A program made the position numbers and the translations under genes. Below are positions 8,313 to 16,847 of a stretch of 64,000 nucleotides of DNA, one piece after another; the stretch's first letter is position 1; each line of letters begins with the position of its first letter. Under the pieces are notes generated by a model that was not told the DNA's origin, did no database searches, and saw only the letters and a program-made list of their open reading frames with translations. Origin of the DNA: an uncultured Clostridia bacterium (GTDB lineage: Bacteria > Bacillota > Clostridia > Peptostreptococcales > Anaerovoracaceae); NCBI GenBank assembly GCA_934234035.1, contig CAKQHH010000007.1, positions 1 through 64,000 of the forward strand, in the 5' to 3' direction.

Positions 8313-9377
8313 ATGAATAAAGACAGACTTTTCAGAATATTTACGGCGCTGGTAATCCTGCTGGCCATCCTGTTTTTCTCAGTAGGAAAGTGGACCTACA
8401 GCGGCATCGCCATCCTGACGGCGCTGGCCATCCACATGAATATCGGAGGCGGAGACTTCAACCATCGAAATCTGTATGACAAAAAGGTGGAGAACACGGC
8501 CGGCTGGACCTTGGAAGAAATCTGCAAGCGTTTGGCGTCTTTGGAAACCCCTCTGGGGACCTGCTGGATGGGGTCGAAAAAAGAAAATAACGAAAAATGC
8601 ATTGTTTTCGGACCGGCCCTGTTCAAGGATTACATCCTGATTACCGCCGACGAAAAGGAAATCCATCTGGTATCCGGAACCGATACGGATCATCTGGCTG
8701 CCCCGGAATCGGAGCAGTGGCGGTTCGATCAGCTCCTGGATACGGAGAACCTGGCAGTGACGCCGAAGCGGTATTCTGCTTTTGCCGGAGATAAAGTGAT
8801 GACATCCGTGCTGCTGGGAGATTTGGCAGCGCTTCTGGAATCTCAGATGGCCGGAACCGGCGAAATGCCGGAATCCCTGGACATGTACACGCTGTATCAC
8901 TACAACAGTACGGATACCACCGTTCGGGATATGGATGAGAACTGCTATGCCCGAACCTCCGTGGTGTTCGAGCCGCTGTCCATCATCATCTACGATATGG
9001 ACGGGAACGAAGTGGCAACGGTGACGGGAGACAAGAAGAAGCGGGCCGATGGATTCGAAGTGCGAATTTCCGGAGAAAAATACGGTACCGTATATTACGA
9101 TAAGTCGGCGGATAACGATGTGTTCTATTTAGATGGCCCCGACGGTCAGTTCCGCCTGGATTCCTTCCGGGCGGTTCGCCGGGGCAATATCGGAATGAAC
9201 TATATTCTGACCCTGAACGGAGAGCGGAAAGCGGTGATGGCATCCTCGCCGCGGATTCGTTTCGAATCCACCGGATTAATCGAAAACGATGTAATCTGCA
9301 GCTTGGACAATGAGTACCTGTTGTGGTATATGATTCTGCAGGAGCTCATCACCTCGCTGAACGGGTTTGTGAAATAG
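8313..9377 (+). CDS. Uncharacterised protein with N-terminal membrane anchor
   Basis: A 354-residue protein I do not recognise. Residues about 9-42 contain one or two hydrophobic helices (VILLAILFFSVG and SGIAILTALAIH). The remainder is soluble and beta-rich, with repeated short strands and a late segment (IGMNYILTLNG...RKAVMASSPRIRF) that loosely recalls tubby/LURP-one-like barrels; that resemblance is weak. It lies 15 bases after the acyl-CoA synthetase gene and 20 before Usp, so it is probably co-transcribed with both. No enzyme motif is visible. Confidence 0.6.
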   Translation: MNKDRLFRIFTALVILLAILFFSVGKWTYSGIAILTALAIHMNIGGGDFNHRNLYDKKVENTAGWTLEEICKRLASLETPLGTCWMGSKKENNEKCIVFGPALFKDYILITADEKEIHLVSGTDTDHLAAPESEQWRFDQLLDTENLAVTPKRYSAFAGDKVMTSVLLGDLAALLESQMAGTGEMPESLDMYTLYHYNSTDTTVRDMDENCYARTSVVFEPLSIIIYDMDGNEVATVTGDKKKRADGFEVRISGEKYGTVYYDKSADNDVFYLDGPDGQFRLDSFRAVRRGNIGMNYILTLNGERKAVMASSPRIRFESTGLIENDVICSLDNEYLLWYMILQELITSLNGFVK

Positions 9378-9397
9378 GAAGAACTAGGAGGCAGAAC

Positions 9398-10198
9398 ATG
9401 AACAGGATTCTTGTTCCAATCGATGGATCGCCAAAGAGCCTGATTGCACTGGAGCACATTAAGACCACCTTCTCCCCGAAGGCCTTCGAAATCGTGCTGA
9501 TGATGGTGCATGAGAATATGATGATGATTACGGATAAGGAAGCCATTCGGCAGATTCAGGAAGAGCTGGATTCCCAGCTGGAAATCATCGCAAAAAATCT
9601 GGAGCGGTATTCCGTCATTCGAAAAACCGCCATCGGAAAGCCGGGGCAGCGAATCGTGGAGTGCGCTCAGGAAACCGGTGCCGGCATGATTGTCATCATG
9701 AAATCCACAAAGGTGAACCACAGCAATACCATCGGCATGACCGCTTCCTATATTATCCGACACGCCGGATGCAACGTGCTGGTGGTGCAGGAACGGGCTC
9801 GAAATATGAAGGAAGAGTATCGGGGAATGATTTACCGGAATGTGGAGAGCACGGTGAATCTTCGCGGTGCACTCAGCCTGAAGCAGAGCGAATGCCTGCT
9901 GCCGAGCGTGGAGGGCGACGTTATCTACCGGATTCACGTAACCCGGGGTCGGGTGCGGTTCCTTCATCGATCCTACAATCCGGAAACCCGGGAGTGGGAT
10001 CTTCCGCCGGAGAACGGAGATGAGGAAATCACCGATATCTCCACCGGCGAGACGATGGAAATACCGGTAAATGCCGGAACCGGCGATGTTATTGACCGGA
10101 TTCGCGTGGTGAACCGGAATATGAAGACGGAGGCGGTATTCCATTACCAAATTCGAAAAGATGACAGTAATCCCGCTCAGGAGGACCTGACGGAATGA
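9398..10198 (+). CDS. Universal stress protein with a C-terminal extension
   Basis: A 266-residue protein. Residues 1-140 are a UspA domain: it starts MNRILVPIDGS and ends RHAGCNVLVV. The usual ATP-binding GxxGxnG(S/T) loop is degraded (KSTKVNHSNTIGMTAS), so nucleotide binding is doubtful. Residues about 145-266 are an extra domain not found in ordinary Usp proteins, rich in short charged beta strands (DVIYRIHVTRGRVRF, VIDRIRVVNRN). The start follows TAGGAGGCAG. It is the last gene of the 4.6-10.2 kb run. Confidence 0.75.
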   Translation: MNRILVPIDGSPKSLIALEHIKTTFSPKAFEIVLMMVHENMMMITDKEAIRQIQEELDSQLEIIAKNLERYSVIRKTAIGKPGQRIVECAQETGAGMIVIMKSTKVNHSNTIGMTASYIIRHAGCNVLVVQERARNMKEEYRGMIYRNVESTVNLRGALSLKQSECLLPSVEGDVIYRIHVTRGRVRFLHRSYNPETREWDLPPENGDEEITDISTGETMEIPVNAGTGDVIDRIRVVNRNMKTEAVFHYQIRKDDSNPAQEDLTE

Positions 10199-10205
10199 AA
10201 AAAAT

Positions 10206-10234
10206 TTGACAAAACGACAATGTTTTGTTATTCT
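10206..10234 (+). promoter_or_regulatory. Promoter of the SCIFF gene
   Basis: TTGACA at 10206-10211, a 17-bp spacer, then TATTCT at 10229-10234. The expected start lies about 20 bases before the AGGAGG of the SCIFF gene. Confidence 0.75.
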
Positions 10235-10261
10235 GAAATGAAACTATAGGAGGAAAAGACA

Positions 10262-10411
10262 ATGAAAAGAATCAAGACAATTTCCACAAGAAACTTAGAG
10301 AAATCATCTGTTACCGGTGGTTGTGGCGAGTGCCAGACTTCTTGCCAGTCTGCAAGCAAGACTTCTTGCAGCGTAGCAAATCAGCATTGCGAACAGTGCA
10401 AGGAAAATTAA
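10262..10411 (+). CDS. scfA: SCIFF ranthipeptide precursor (variant cysteine pattern)
   Basis: A 49-residue peptide with AGGAGG upstream. It has the SCIFF family start (MKRIKTIST), the TGGCGECQTSC core, and six cysteines at 21, 24, 28, 36, 43 and 46. SCIFF peptides are ribosomally made and receive thioether bridges from the adjacent radical SAM enzyme; their function is not well settled. In the usual family pattern QSACKTSCT, Cys32 donates to Thr37. Here residues 32 and 37 are both Ser, and an additional Cys46 near the end (CEQC) keeps the count at six. The reading was checked codon by codon. Confidence 0.92.
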   Translation: MKRIKTISTRNLEKSSVTGGCGECQTSCQSASKTSCSVANQHCEQCKEN

Positions 10412-10416
10412 TTGTG

Positions 10417-10442
10417 AAGCGCTGCGGTTCGCAGCGCTTTTT
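10417..10442 (+). terminator. Hairpin between precursor and maturase genes
   Basis: AAGCGCTGCG and CGCAGCGCTT around a 3-nt loop, followed by TTT. It probably stops part of transcription so that the precursor is made in excess over the maturase. Confidence 0.8.
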
Positions 10443-10522
10443 GCTGACATTTAGGCGGTCTGTCTCCTGACAGGTCGCTTTCGTCTATTTGCGGACTCAT
10501 AGAATTGGAGTGAATTAAAAAC

Positions 10523-11908
10523 ATGGTACATCAGTACAAATTAGGTGGATACAACATTGTAATCGATGCTAACAGCGGATCCGTTCATTCGGTGGACGAC
10601 GTGGCGTACGATATCATCGGCATGTACGAAAATGCGGACTTCGATGAAATCTGCAAGGAAATCCTGCCGAAGTACGCTTCGGAAAATCTCACGGAGCAGG
10701 ACATTCGGGATGTGATGGATGACCTGGAGGAGCTTCAAAAGGAAGGAACCCTCTTCTCCGAGGATATCTTTGAAGAGGCGGCATCGAAGATTAAGAGAAA
10801 GCAATCGGTGCTGAAGGCCATCTGCCTTCACGTGGCCCACGGCTGCAATATGGATTGCCGCTATTGCTTTGCCGGAAAGGGCGATTACAGCGGAAAAGCC
10901 GGAATCATGCCGCTGGAAGTGGGAAAGCAGGCGCTGGATTATCTGGTGGAGCAGTCCGGAAGCCGGAAGAATCTGGAAGTGGATTTTTTTGGCGGAGAGC
11001 CGCTGCTGAACTGGGACGTATGTAAAGAGCTGGTGGCGTACGGTCGCGAGTTGGAAAAGAAATACGACAAGAAATTTAATTTTACCCTCACCACAAACGG
11101 ATTGCTGATCGATGATGAAGTCATCGATTTCTGCAACAAGGAGATGGGAAATGTGGTTCTGAGCTTGGACGGCCGGAAGGAAGTCCATGATTTCATGAGA
11201 CATACACAATCCGGGGAAGGAACTTATGATAAAATTATCGAGAAGTTCAAACGCCTGGCGGATGCCCGGAACCAGCAGAATTACTACATGCGGGGAACCT
11301 ACACCGCTTACAACAAGGATTTTGCGAAGGACGTGCTGCACATGGCGGACATGGGCTTCAAGGAAACCAGCATCGAGCCGGTTGTCAGCGCACCGGACGT
11401 GGACTATGCGCTTCACGAAGAGGACGTGCCGTTCCTCTGCGAGCAGTACGAAGAGCTGGCGGAAGGCATGCTGGAGCGGAAAAAGAAGGGTGAAGGCTTC
11501 AACTTCTACCATTACACCATCGACCTCACCGGCGGTCCGTGCATCTACAAGAGAGTGGCCGGCTGTGGCGTGGGAACGGAATACCTGGCGGTAACGCCGA
11601 CGGGCGACCTGTATCCGTGCCACCAGTTCGTGGGCAACGATGAGATGCTCATGGGCAACGTGTACGAAGGGGTCACCCATCCGGAAATCGTGGAAATGTT
11701 CCTGAAGGGAAATAACGTATATACCCGGGATAAATGCCGGGACTGCTTTGCGAAGCGGTACTGCGCCGGCGGATGTTCGGCCAACAACTATCATTCCAAC
11801 GGGGATATCGATAAAGTATATGAGCTGGGGTGTGAACTCCACCGTAAAAGAATCGAATGCGCGATTATGCTGAAGGTGGCCGAGCAGGAGCTGGGACTGG
11901 AAGAATAG
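10523..11908 (+). CDS. scfB: SCIFF radical SAM maturase (SPASM domain)
   Basis: A 461-residue thioether-forming peptide maturase. The N-terminal ~90 residues resemble a RiPP recognition (PqqD-like) domain. The SAM cluster motif CNMDCRYC gives Cys108, Cys112 and Cys115. The TIM-barrel follows (FFGGEPLLNW near residue 155), and the SPASM region supplies auxiliary-cluster cysteines (GGPC, AGCGVG, YPCHQF, CRDCFAKRYCAGGC, LGCELH). It acts on the peptide encoded 111 bases upstream, beyond a terminator hairpin. The length and cysteine layout are normal for SCIFF maturases, so the variation lies in the substrate. Confidence 0.93.
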   Translation: MVHQYKLGGYNIVIDANSGSVHSVDDVAYDIIGMYENADFDEICKEILPKYASENLTEQDIRDVMDDLEELQKEGTLFSEDIFEEAASKIKRKQSVLKAICLHVAHGCNMDCRYCFAGKGDYSGKAGIMPLEVGKQALDYLVEQSGSRKNLEVDFFGGEPLLNWDVCKELVAYGRELEKKYDKKFNFTLTTNGLLIDDEVIDFCNKEMGNVVLSLDGRKEVHDFMRHTQSGEGTYDKIIEKFKRLADARNQQNYYMRGTYTAYNKDFAKDVLHMADMGFKETSIEPVVSAPDVDYALHEEDVPFLCEQYEELAEGMLERKKKGEGFNFYHYTIDLTGGPCIYKRVAGCGVGTEYLAVTPTGDLYPCHQFVGNDEMLMGNVYEGVTHPEIVEMFLKGNNVYTRDKCRDCFAKRYCAGGCSANNYHSNGDIDKVYELGCELHRKRIECAIMLKVAEQELGLEE

Positions 11909-11934
11909 TTCGGGCATAACTAGGAGGGAAGATT

Positions 11935-12537
11935 ATGGAAAAAGTAATTCTGGCATCCAGAAACAAAGGAAAATTGAAAGAGATTCAGGCAATCCTGGAG
12001 AAGTTCGGCATGGAAACCATTTCCCGGGACGATGCGGGAATTCCGGAGTTCGAGGTGGAAGAGACCGGAACGACTTTTGAAGAAAACTCTCTTCTCAAGG
12101 CACAGGCAATCCTGGATGAGGCTCATACCATCACCATTGCGGATGACAGCGGATTGGAAGTGGATGCACTGGAGGGTGCTCCCGGAGTTTATTCTGCCCG
12201 TTTTGCAGGGGAGAACTGCACTTTCGAGGATAACAATCGAAAGCTTCTGAAGGAGCTGGAAGGCGTTCCGGAGGAAGAACGGGGAGCCGCTTTTGTGTCC
12301 GTTATCACCATGCTCTTCCCGGATGGGAGAAAGCTGGTGGCTCGTGGTGAATGCAGAGGAAAGATTCTGACGGAGCTTCACGGAACGGAGGGATTCGGGT
12401 ACGACCCGCTGTTCCTTCCGGAAGGGGAGAATCGTTCTTTTGCGGAAATGGCGCCGGAAGAAAAGAACCGGATCAGCCATCGAGCTCGAGCGCTGGAGAA
12501 ACTTGAGGATATGATTCGTGAAAAATGTTCATGCTAA
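11935..12537 (+). CDS. rdgB: RdgB/HAM1 non-canonical purine NTP pyrophosphatase
   Basis: A 200-residue Ham1-family enzyme that hydrolyses dITP, ITP and XTP to keep them out of DNA and RNA. Family landmarks are the start VILASRNKGKLKEI, TTFEENSLLKA, ADDSGLEVDALEGAPGVYSAR and the late GYDPLFLPEG. The start is supported by AGGAGGGA. Its 3' end overlaps the YihY-family gene by 20 bases, so the two are probably translationally coupled. Confidence 0.95.
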   Translation: MEKVILASRNKGKLKEIQAILEKFGMETISRDDAGIPEFEVEETGTTFEENSLLKAQAILDEAHTITIADDSGLEVDALEGAPGVYSARFAGENCTFEDNNRKLLKELEGVPEEERGAAFVSVITMLFPDGRKLVARGECRGKILTELHGTEGFGYDPLFLPEGENRSFAEMAPEEKNRISHRARALEKLEDMIREKCSC

Positions 12538-13636
12538 AGAGAGATTGACCAAAAAGAATCTTCTGAGTATCACATTCCATGTGTGGCGGCAGTTCGACGA
12601 CCCGTATTACACCGGATTTGCGGCGCAGATTGCGTACTTCTTTTTCATGGCAAGTATGCCAACGCTGATCGTGTTATCCCAGGTGTTGGGTCTTTTCGAT
12701 GTATCGCTGGATTTTATAAAAGTGTGGCTGGAGACCCACGTGAGCTCCAATGTGAACAGCCTGGTGATGGACCTGTTCAGCGCTACGTCGGTGCAGTTCA
12801 CCAATACGGTCATGGTGATTGTTGCCCTCTGGTCCGCATCCAGTTTGGAGTTCTCCCTGGGGCGGCTGGAAAGCCATGTGCTGACCAACGGTACCTATCG
12901 CTTTGAATTCTGGACGGAGCGGATGAAGGCGATTCCGACGGCGATTATTTCCATCGCGGCCATCGCCTTTTCGCTGGTAATCTACGTGTACGGAGAGAAT
13001 ATTATTCAAACGCTTTTCCACCACAGTCGCTTTGCCGAATATCTGGTGGCATTGCGGCTGCCAATTGCGGCGGGACTTTTCTTTTTGATGATTCTCATGA
13101 ATTATTACTTGCTTCCGCGAATTAAAGTACCGATTCGGTGCCTGCTTCCCGGCGCGCTGTTTGCCTGGATCGGCATCATGATTGTGACGGTGGCATACTC
13201 GGTCTACAGCGACAAGATTGCCCATTACAACATCCTGTACGGGACTTTTGCCAACATCGTGGCGCTGATGCTGTGGTTTTATCTGATTTCCTGGGTACTC
13301 TGCATCGGTATGATGTTCAACAAAGCCTGGGACGACGTGATGAAACGGAATCGGCTGACGTTGACGAAGATGAGAGGATATCTGAAGGCGCAGCTCAAAG
13401 GATCCAGTCAGAGCTATGAGAACTTTTTCGTGCGGCCGGATGATTTATTGTATCCAGAGCTGGATTCCGTTGCGGTGAAAATGAGCAAACGGTATGTGGA
13501 CGGTTTCGAAAAGGAAATCGAAAAGAAACAGCAGGAGATTCGAAGAAAACAGATCATCGATGCGAAAGCGGATGAGCTTTACACGGAGATGAAACAAAAT
13601 ATTGAAAGAAGAGACAGAGGATTCTTAGATGAGTGA
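12518..13636 (+). CDS. YihY/BrkB-family membrane protein
   Basis: A 372-residue protein with about six membrane helices of the YihY family (once mis-assigned as RNase BN). Family landmarks are YYTGFAAQIAYFFFMASMP near residue 30 and the LPRIKVPIRCLLPGALFA segment. A ~90-residue basic, coiled-coil-prone tail ends the protein. Its function in bacteria is unknown, possibly transport or envelope-related. The start is GTG at 12518 inside the end of rdgB. It overlaps the next gene by 8 bases. Confidence 0.85.
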   Translation: MKNVHAKERLTKKNLLSITFHVWRQFDDPYYTGFAAQIAYFFFMASMPTLIVLSQVLGLFDVSLDFIKVWLETHVSSNVNSLVMDLFSATSVQFTNTVMVIVALWSASSLEFSLGRLESHVLTNGTYRFEFWTERMKAIPTAIISIAAIAFSLVIYVYGENIIQTLFHHSRFAEYLVALRLPIAAGLFFLMILMNYYLLPRIKVPIRCLLPGALFAWIGIMIVTVAYSVYSDKIAHYNILYGTFANIVALMLWFYLISWVLCIGMMFNKAWDDVMKRNRLTLTKMRGYLKAQLKGSSQSYENFFVRPDDLLYPELDSVAVKMSKRYVDGFEKEIEKKQQEIRRKQIIDAKADELYTEMKQNIERRDRGFLDE

Positions 13637-14546
13637 TTTAGAGAAGAAACGGGATCGGATTCTGTTTATTATGAATCCGAAATCCGGAACCATGCAGGCA
13701 TTCCGGTATTTAGCGGGAATGCTGCAGATGTATTCTGATGCCGGTTTTTATACATCGGTGCTGATGACCCAGGCGAGTGGGGATGCGAGAGAATTTGCCA
13801 TTCAATACGCGTCGGAGGTGGAAACCATCGTGGTTTCCGGCGGAGACGGTACCTTGAATGAAGTAATCGACGGAGTGATTACAGCGGGCGTTCCGGTGCG
13901 AATCGGATACATTCCTTCGGGTAGTACCAATGACTTCGCATCCAGCGTAGGGCTGCCGAAGAGTATTATGGACGCGGCAGAAGTGGTTCTCACCGGAAAA
14001 CCTCAGACCTTCGATGTGGGTTCTTTTAACGGAAGATACTTTTCGTACGTGGCTTCTTTCGGGGCGTTTACCAGTACGTCTTACAGCGTTCCCCAGAACC
14101 TGAAGAACATCATGGGCCATACGGCATACGTGCTGCAGGGCATTCGGGATATCGTGAACATCAAGAAAATCCATGCAAAAATTGTTACGGATCATGGGAC
14201 GCCAAATGAGGAGACCCATGAGGGGGATTATATATTCGGGGCGATTTGTAACTCTACTTCGGTGGGTGGCCTGTTGAAGCTGGACACCTTCGATGTGGAT
14301 ATGAATGACGGAATGATGGAGGTGCTTCTGATTGAATCGCCGACATCGCTGATCGAATTGAACGAGATGGTGCGGGCGCTGCTGGACGGTTCACTGGACG
14401 CGCCGAACATTCAATTTTTCAGTGCACGGGACATCGAGGTGGACATTCAGCCCGGGACCCACTGGACGCTGGACGGGGAATATGAGAAGGGCGCAGACCA
14501 TGTGGAGATTCACACCCTTCAGAGTGCAATTGAACTGATTGTGTAG
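13629..14546 (+). CDS. Diacylglycerol/lipid kinase (DgkB/YegS family)
   Basis: A 305-residue cytosolic kinase of the DAGK catalytic family. Motifs seen are the nucleotide-loop start IMNPKSGT, the glycine-rich [15 protein letters not shown] near residue 70, and [14 protein letters not shown] near residue 95. The C-terminal beta domain has the expected WTLDGEYE ending. Firmicute relatives phosphorylate diacylglycerol to return it to phosphatidic acid for phospholipid synthesis. It starts inside the end of the YihY gene; mscL follows after 41 bases. Confidence 0.88.
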   Translation: MSDLEKKRDRILFIMNPKSGTMQAFRYLAGMLQMYSDAGFYTSVLMTQASGDAREFAIQYASEVETIVVSGGDGTLNEVIDGVITAGVPVRIGYIPSGSTNDFASSVGLPKSIMDAAEVVLTGKPQTFDVGSFNGRYFSYVASFGAFTSTSYSVPQNLKNIMGHTAYVLQGIRDIVNIKKIHAKIVTDHGTPNEETHEGDYIFGAICNSTSVGGLLKLDTFDVDMNDGMMEVLLIESPTSLIELNEMVRALLDGSLDAPNIQFFSARDIEVDIQPGTHWTLDGEYEKGADHVEIHTLQSAIELIV

Positions 14547-14587
14547 AGAATCCCGGAAAGAACGGAGTCTCGGAAAAGGAGTCGTTA

Positions 14588-14989
14588 ATGAAAAAGTTTG
14601 TTTCGGAGTTTAAGGAGTTTATTTCTCGCGGAAATGTGCTGGACATGGCCGTAGGTGTTGTCATCGGCGGCGCTTTTACCGCCATCGTCACGGCCTTGGT
14701 GGATAACATCATCACGCCGCTGATCGGCGTCCTGGTGGGCGGTTTGGATTTCACCGGATTGTCGGTTAAAGTGGGGGAGGCCACCATCGGATACGGGGCC
14801 TTCATTCAGGCGGTAATCAACTTCCTTCTGATTTCTTTCGTGATCTTCTGCGTGATTCGAAGCTTTAACAAGCTGGCGAAGAAGAAGGAAGAAGAACCGG
14901 CGGCACCGCCGGCACCGGCTGAAGATGTGGTGCTTCTCCGGGAGATTCGCGATCTTCTGGCAAATCAGGAGAAAAATTCCGATCGATAG
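14588..14989 (+). CDS. mscL: Large-conductance mechanosensitive channel
   Basis: A 133-residue pore subunit (homopentamer) that opens under membrane tension to release solutes during hypo-osmotic shock. The N-terminal [20 protein letters not shown] is diagnostic, followed by TM1, a periplasmic loop, TM2 ([16 protein letters not shown]) and a charged cytoplasmic tail with an acidic, Pro/Ala-rich linker. The length is typical. A strong terminator follows at 15020. Confidence 0.97.
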   Translation: MKKFVSEFKEFISRGNVLDMAVGVVIGGAFTAIVTALVDNIITPLIGVLVGGLDFTGLSVKVGEATIGYGAFIQAVINFLLISFVIFCVIRSFNKLAKKKEEEPAAPPAPAEDVVLLREIRDLLANQEKNSDR

Positions 14990-15019
14990 TTTTGTTGATA
15001 AATCCTGACGAAAAGCAAG

Positions 15020-15062
15020 AACTCGCCGCGGCATGCCCCTGCCGCGGCGAGTTGCTTTTTTT
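15020..15062 (+). terminator. Strong terminator after mscL
   Basis: AACTCGCCGCGGCA and its exact complement around TGCCCC, then GCTTTTTTT. The outer part (AACTCG/CGAGTTGCTTTTT) is shared with the terminator at 1191-1220. Confidence 0.93.
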
Positions 15063-15073
15063 GTCAAAAAGGG

Positions 15074-15101
15074 GTTTCTTCACAAACATTTGTGAAGAAA
15101 C
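15074..15101. repeat. Perfect 12-bp hairpin
   Basis: GTTTCTTCACAA at 15074-15085 is fully complementary to TTGTGAAGAAAC at 15090-15101 with a 4-nt loop. There is no U-tract. It lies between the mscL terminator and the repeat copies. Confidence 0.7.
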
Positions 15102-15120
15102 TGAGGGCTTATCCCGGCGG

Positions 15121-15385
15121 CCGGGCCGGCTTGCCCATTTCCACGGCCCGAGGTTCGCGCTTGGAAACCGAATTTATTGGGTTTGCAGGGAATCGAGCGC
15201 GAACTGTGACGCCGTCCGGGCCGCCTTGCCCATTTTTTCCGGCCCGAAGTTTGCGCCCAGAAACCGAATTTATTGGGTTTGCGGGGAATCGAGCGCGAAC
15301 TCTGATGCCGTCCGGGCCGGCTTTTTCATTTCCACGGCCCGAGGTTCGCGCATCAAAACGGAATACATTTGGTTTCCGTGCTCTA
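15121..15385 (+). repeat. About 2.7 tandem copies of a ~95-bp palindromic repeat
   Basis: The left arm GTT(C/T)GCGC starts at 15153, 15249 and 15344, giving 95-96 bp spacing. Copies 1 and 2 each close with GCGCGAAC around an inner AAACCGAATTTATTGGGTTT. Copy 3 is degenerate at its right arm. GGCCCGAGG-like flanks and CCGTCCGGGCCG link the units. A related minus-strand copy lies at 1071-1170. The overlapping ORFs are not coding. Confidence 0.85.
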
Positions 15386-15441
15386 GTTATTATGAGCGTG
15401 TATAACCGTAAAACGTGTAGAAAGCATTATAGTTTACCCAT

Positions 15442-15489
15442 CCCAATTTATACCCCAATTTATACCCCACTTTGTACCCCAATTCTTAC
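15442..15489 (+). repeat. Four 12-bp tandem units
   Basis: Starting at 15442, units of consensus CCCAATTTATAC run four times; the first two are identical and the last two have two changes each. There is no gene here. The rest of 15390-15530 shows nothing recognisable. Confidence 0.85.
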
Positions 15490-15530
15490 GGGATAAATAT
15501 GGAATGTAATAAACAATCAAGGCAAAAGAT

Positions 15531-15562
15531 AAACGCAAGGAATATTAAAATCCCTTGCGTTT
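15531..15562. terminator. Hairpin terminator downstream of serA
   Basis: AAACGCAAGG pairs with CCTTGCGTTT around an AT-rich loop. On the minus strand it lies about 70 bases past the serA stop codon. Confidence 0.7.
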
Positions 15563-15631
15563 CATAGTCTTGGTATTCGTTTAACAAATTCCTGTGAACT
15601 TCGATAGATTTGTTCTCTATTAAATCGGTTA

Positions 15632-16774
15632 TTACAGAACGCGAACCTTGATTACGCCATCTGTCTTGATGCCTGCCAGGCAATCCTTGCAAGCGTCTTC
15701 CTTAACCAGTGCCAGAGCGTATCCGTATTCGGTGCGGCTCTTGCCGATTTCAACCTTGACAACCTTGTCTGCGCCAACTGCGTCGTTCAGCAGTGCGGTT
15801 ACGTCAACTTCACCCTTGTACAGGATACCAACGCGAGTGGTTCCGGCTTCTGCATCCAGGGATACCGGCGGGAAGTTTACGGAGTTTCTGATGTTGCCGT
15901 TTTCGATGTAATCCATCAGTTCATCTACAGCCATGGATGCGCAGTTGTCTTCTGCTTCCTTGGTGGATGCGCCCAGGTGCGGAGTGGATACGATGCCCGG
16001 CTTGTTAATCAGGTTCTCGTCTGCCAGGTCGGTCATGTACTTTCTCAGCTTGCCGGATTCCAGAGCGGCAATGATGTCTTCTTCTACAACCAGGTCCGGT
16101 CTTGCGTAGTTCAGAACGATGGCACCGTCCTTCATGTTGGCAATCAGATCCTTGTTGATCATTCCCTTTGTAGCCGGCAGGGACGGAACGTGGATGGAAA
16201 CGTAGTCACATACTTTTACCATTTCTGCAATGTCATCATACATTTCGCATGGTGCGGTCAGGAATGGGTGAACGACTACGGAGTTGCCGACAATGTTCAT
16301 GCCCAGTGCGTGTGCTGCGTTGGCAACCTTTGCACCGATGGCGCCCAGACCGATGATACCCAGGGTCTTGCCTTCGATTTCGGTTCCGGCGAACTGCTTC
16401 TTGCCCTTCTCAACCTGGGCGGAAACATCACCTTCCAGGGTGTTTGCCCAGCTGATTCCTTCATACATGTTTCTGGAACCCATAATCAGGCCGGCGATTA
16501 CCAGCTCTTTAACTGCGTTGGCATTTGCACCCGGTGTGTTGAATACAACGATGCCTTCATCGGCGCAGCGATCCAGCGGAATGTTGTTAACGCCGGCGCC
16601 GGCACGACCGATTGCCAGCAGATTGTCGGAGAAATCCATTTCGTGCATCTTGTAGCTGCGGACTACAATTCCGTTTGCTTCGTTGATGTCTTCGGTGAGT
16701 GCGTACTGGTCGGTAAGACGATCCAGACCTACCTTAGAGATGTTGTTCAGAGTACCAATTGAGTACTTCGCCAT
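15632..16774 (-). CDS. serA: D-3-phosphoglycerate dehydrogenase
   Basis: A 380-residue NAD-dependent enzyme for the first step of serine synthesis. It has the substrate-domain start GTLNNISKVGLD, GRAGAGVNNIPLDRC, the Rossmann motif LGIIGLGAIGAKVAN, and the catalytic region HVPSLPATKGMIN...TPHLGAST. The C-terminus (after about residue 310) is a short ACT-like segment without an intervening domain, so it is the short form. The start at 16774 follows AGGAGGT; a longer frame exists upstream but has no ribosome site. It is divergent from serC, with promoters that overlap. Confidence 0.94.
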   Translation of the reverse strand: MAKYSIGTLNNISKVGLDRLTDQYALTEDINEANGIVVRSYKMHEMDFSDNLLAIGRAGAGVNNIPLDRCADEGIVVFNTPGANANAVKELVIAGLIMGSRNMYEGISWANTLEGDVSAQVEKGKKQFAGTEIEGKTLGIIGLGAIGAKVANAAHALGMNIVGNSVVVHPFLTAPCEMYDDIAEMVKVCDYVSIHVPSLPATKGMINKDLIANMKDGAIVLNYARPDLVVEEDIIAALESGKLRKYMTDLADENLINKPGIVSTPHLGASTKEAEDNCASMAVDELMDYIENGNIRNSVNFPPVSLDAEAGTTRVGILYKGEVDVTALLNDAVGADKVVKVEIGKSRTEYGYALALVKEDACKDCLAGIKTDGVIKVRVL

Positions 16775-16820
16775 TGTGTTACCTCCTGTGATACAACCAT
16801 TATTGTGTTCTATGATTTTT

Positions 16821-16840
16821 AATGAGAAAACTCTCTCATT
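16821..16840. promoter_or_regulatory. Candidate operator in the serA leader
   Basis: AATGAGA and TCTCATT form a perfect 7-bp inverted repeat with a 6-bp centre. It lies just downstream of the predicted serA start point and between the two divergent genes. Confidence 0.45.
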
Positions 16841-16847
16841 ACATGCT

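Noticed and set aside
14992..15496. ORFs of 134-137 codons across the repeats
   Set aside because: The apparent repeats in the proteins come from the ~95-bp DNA repeat, and the frames start in a terminator; not coding.
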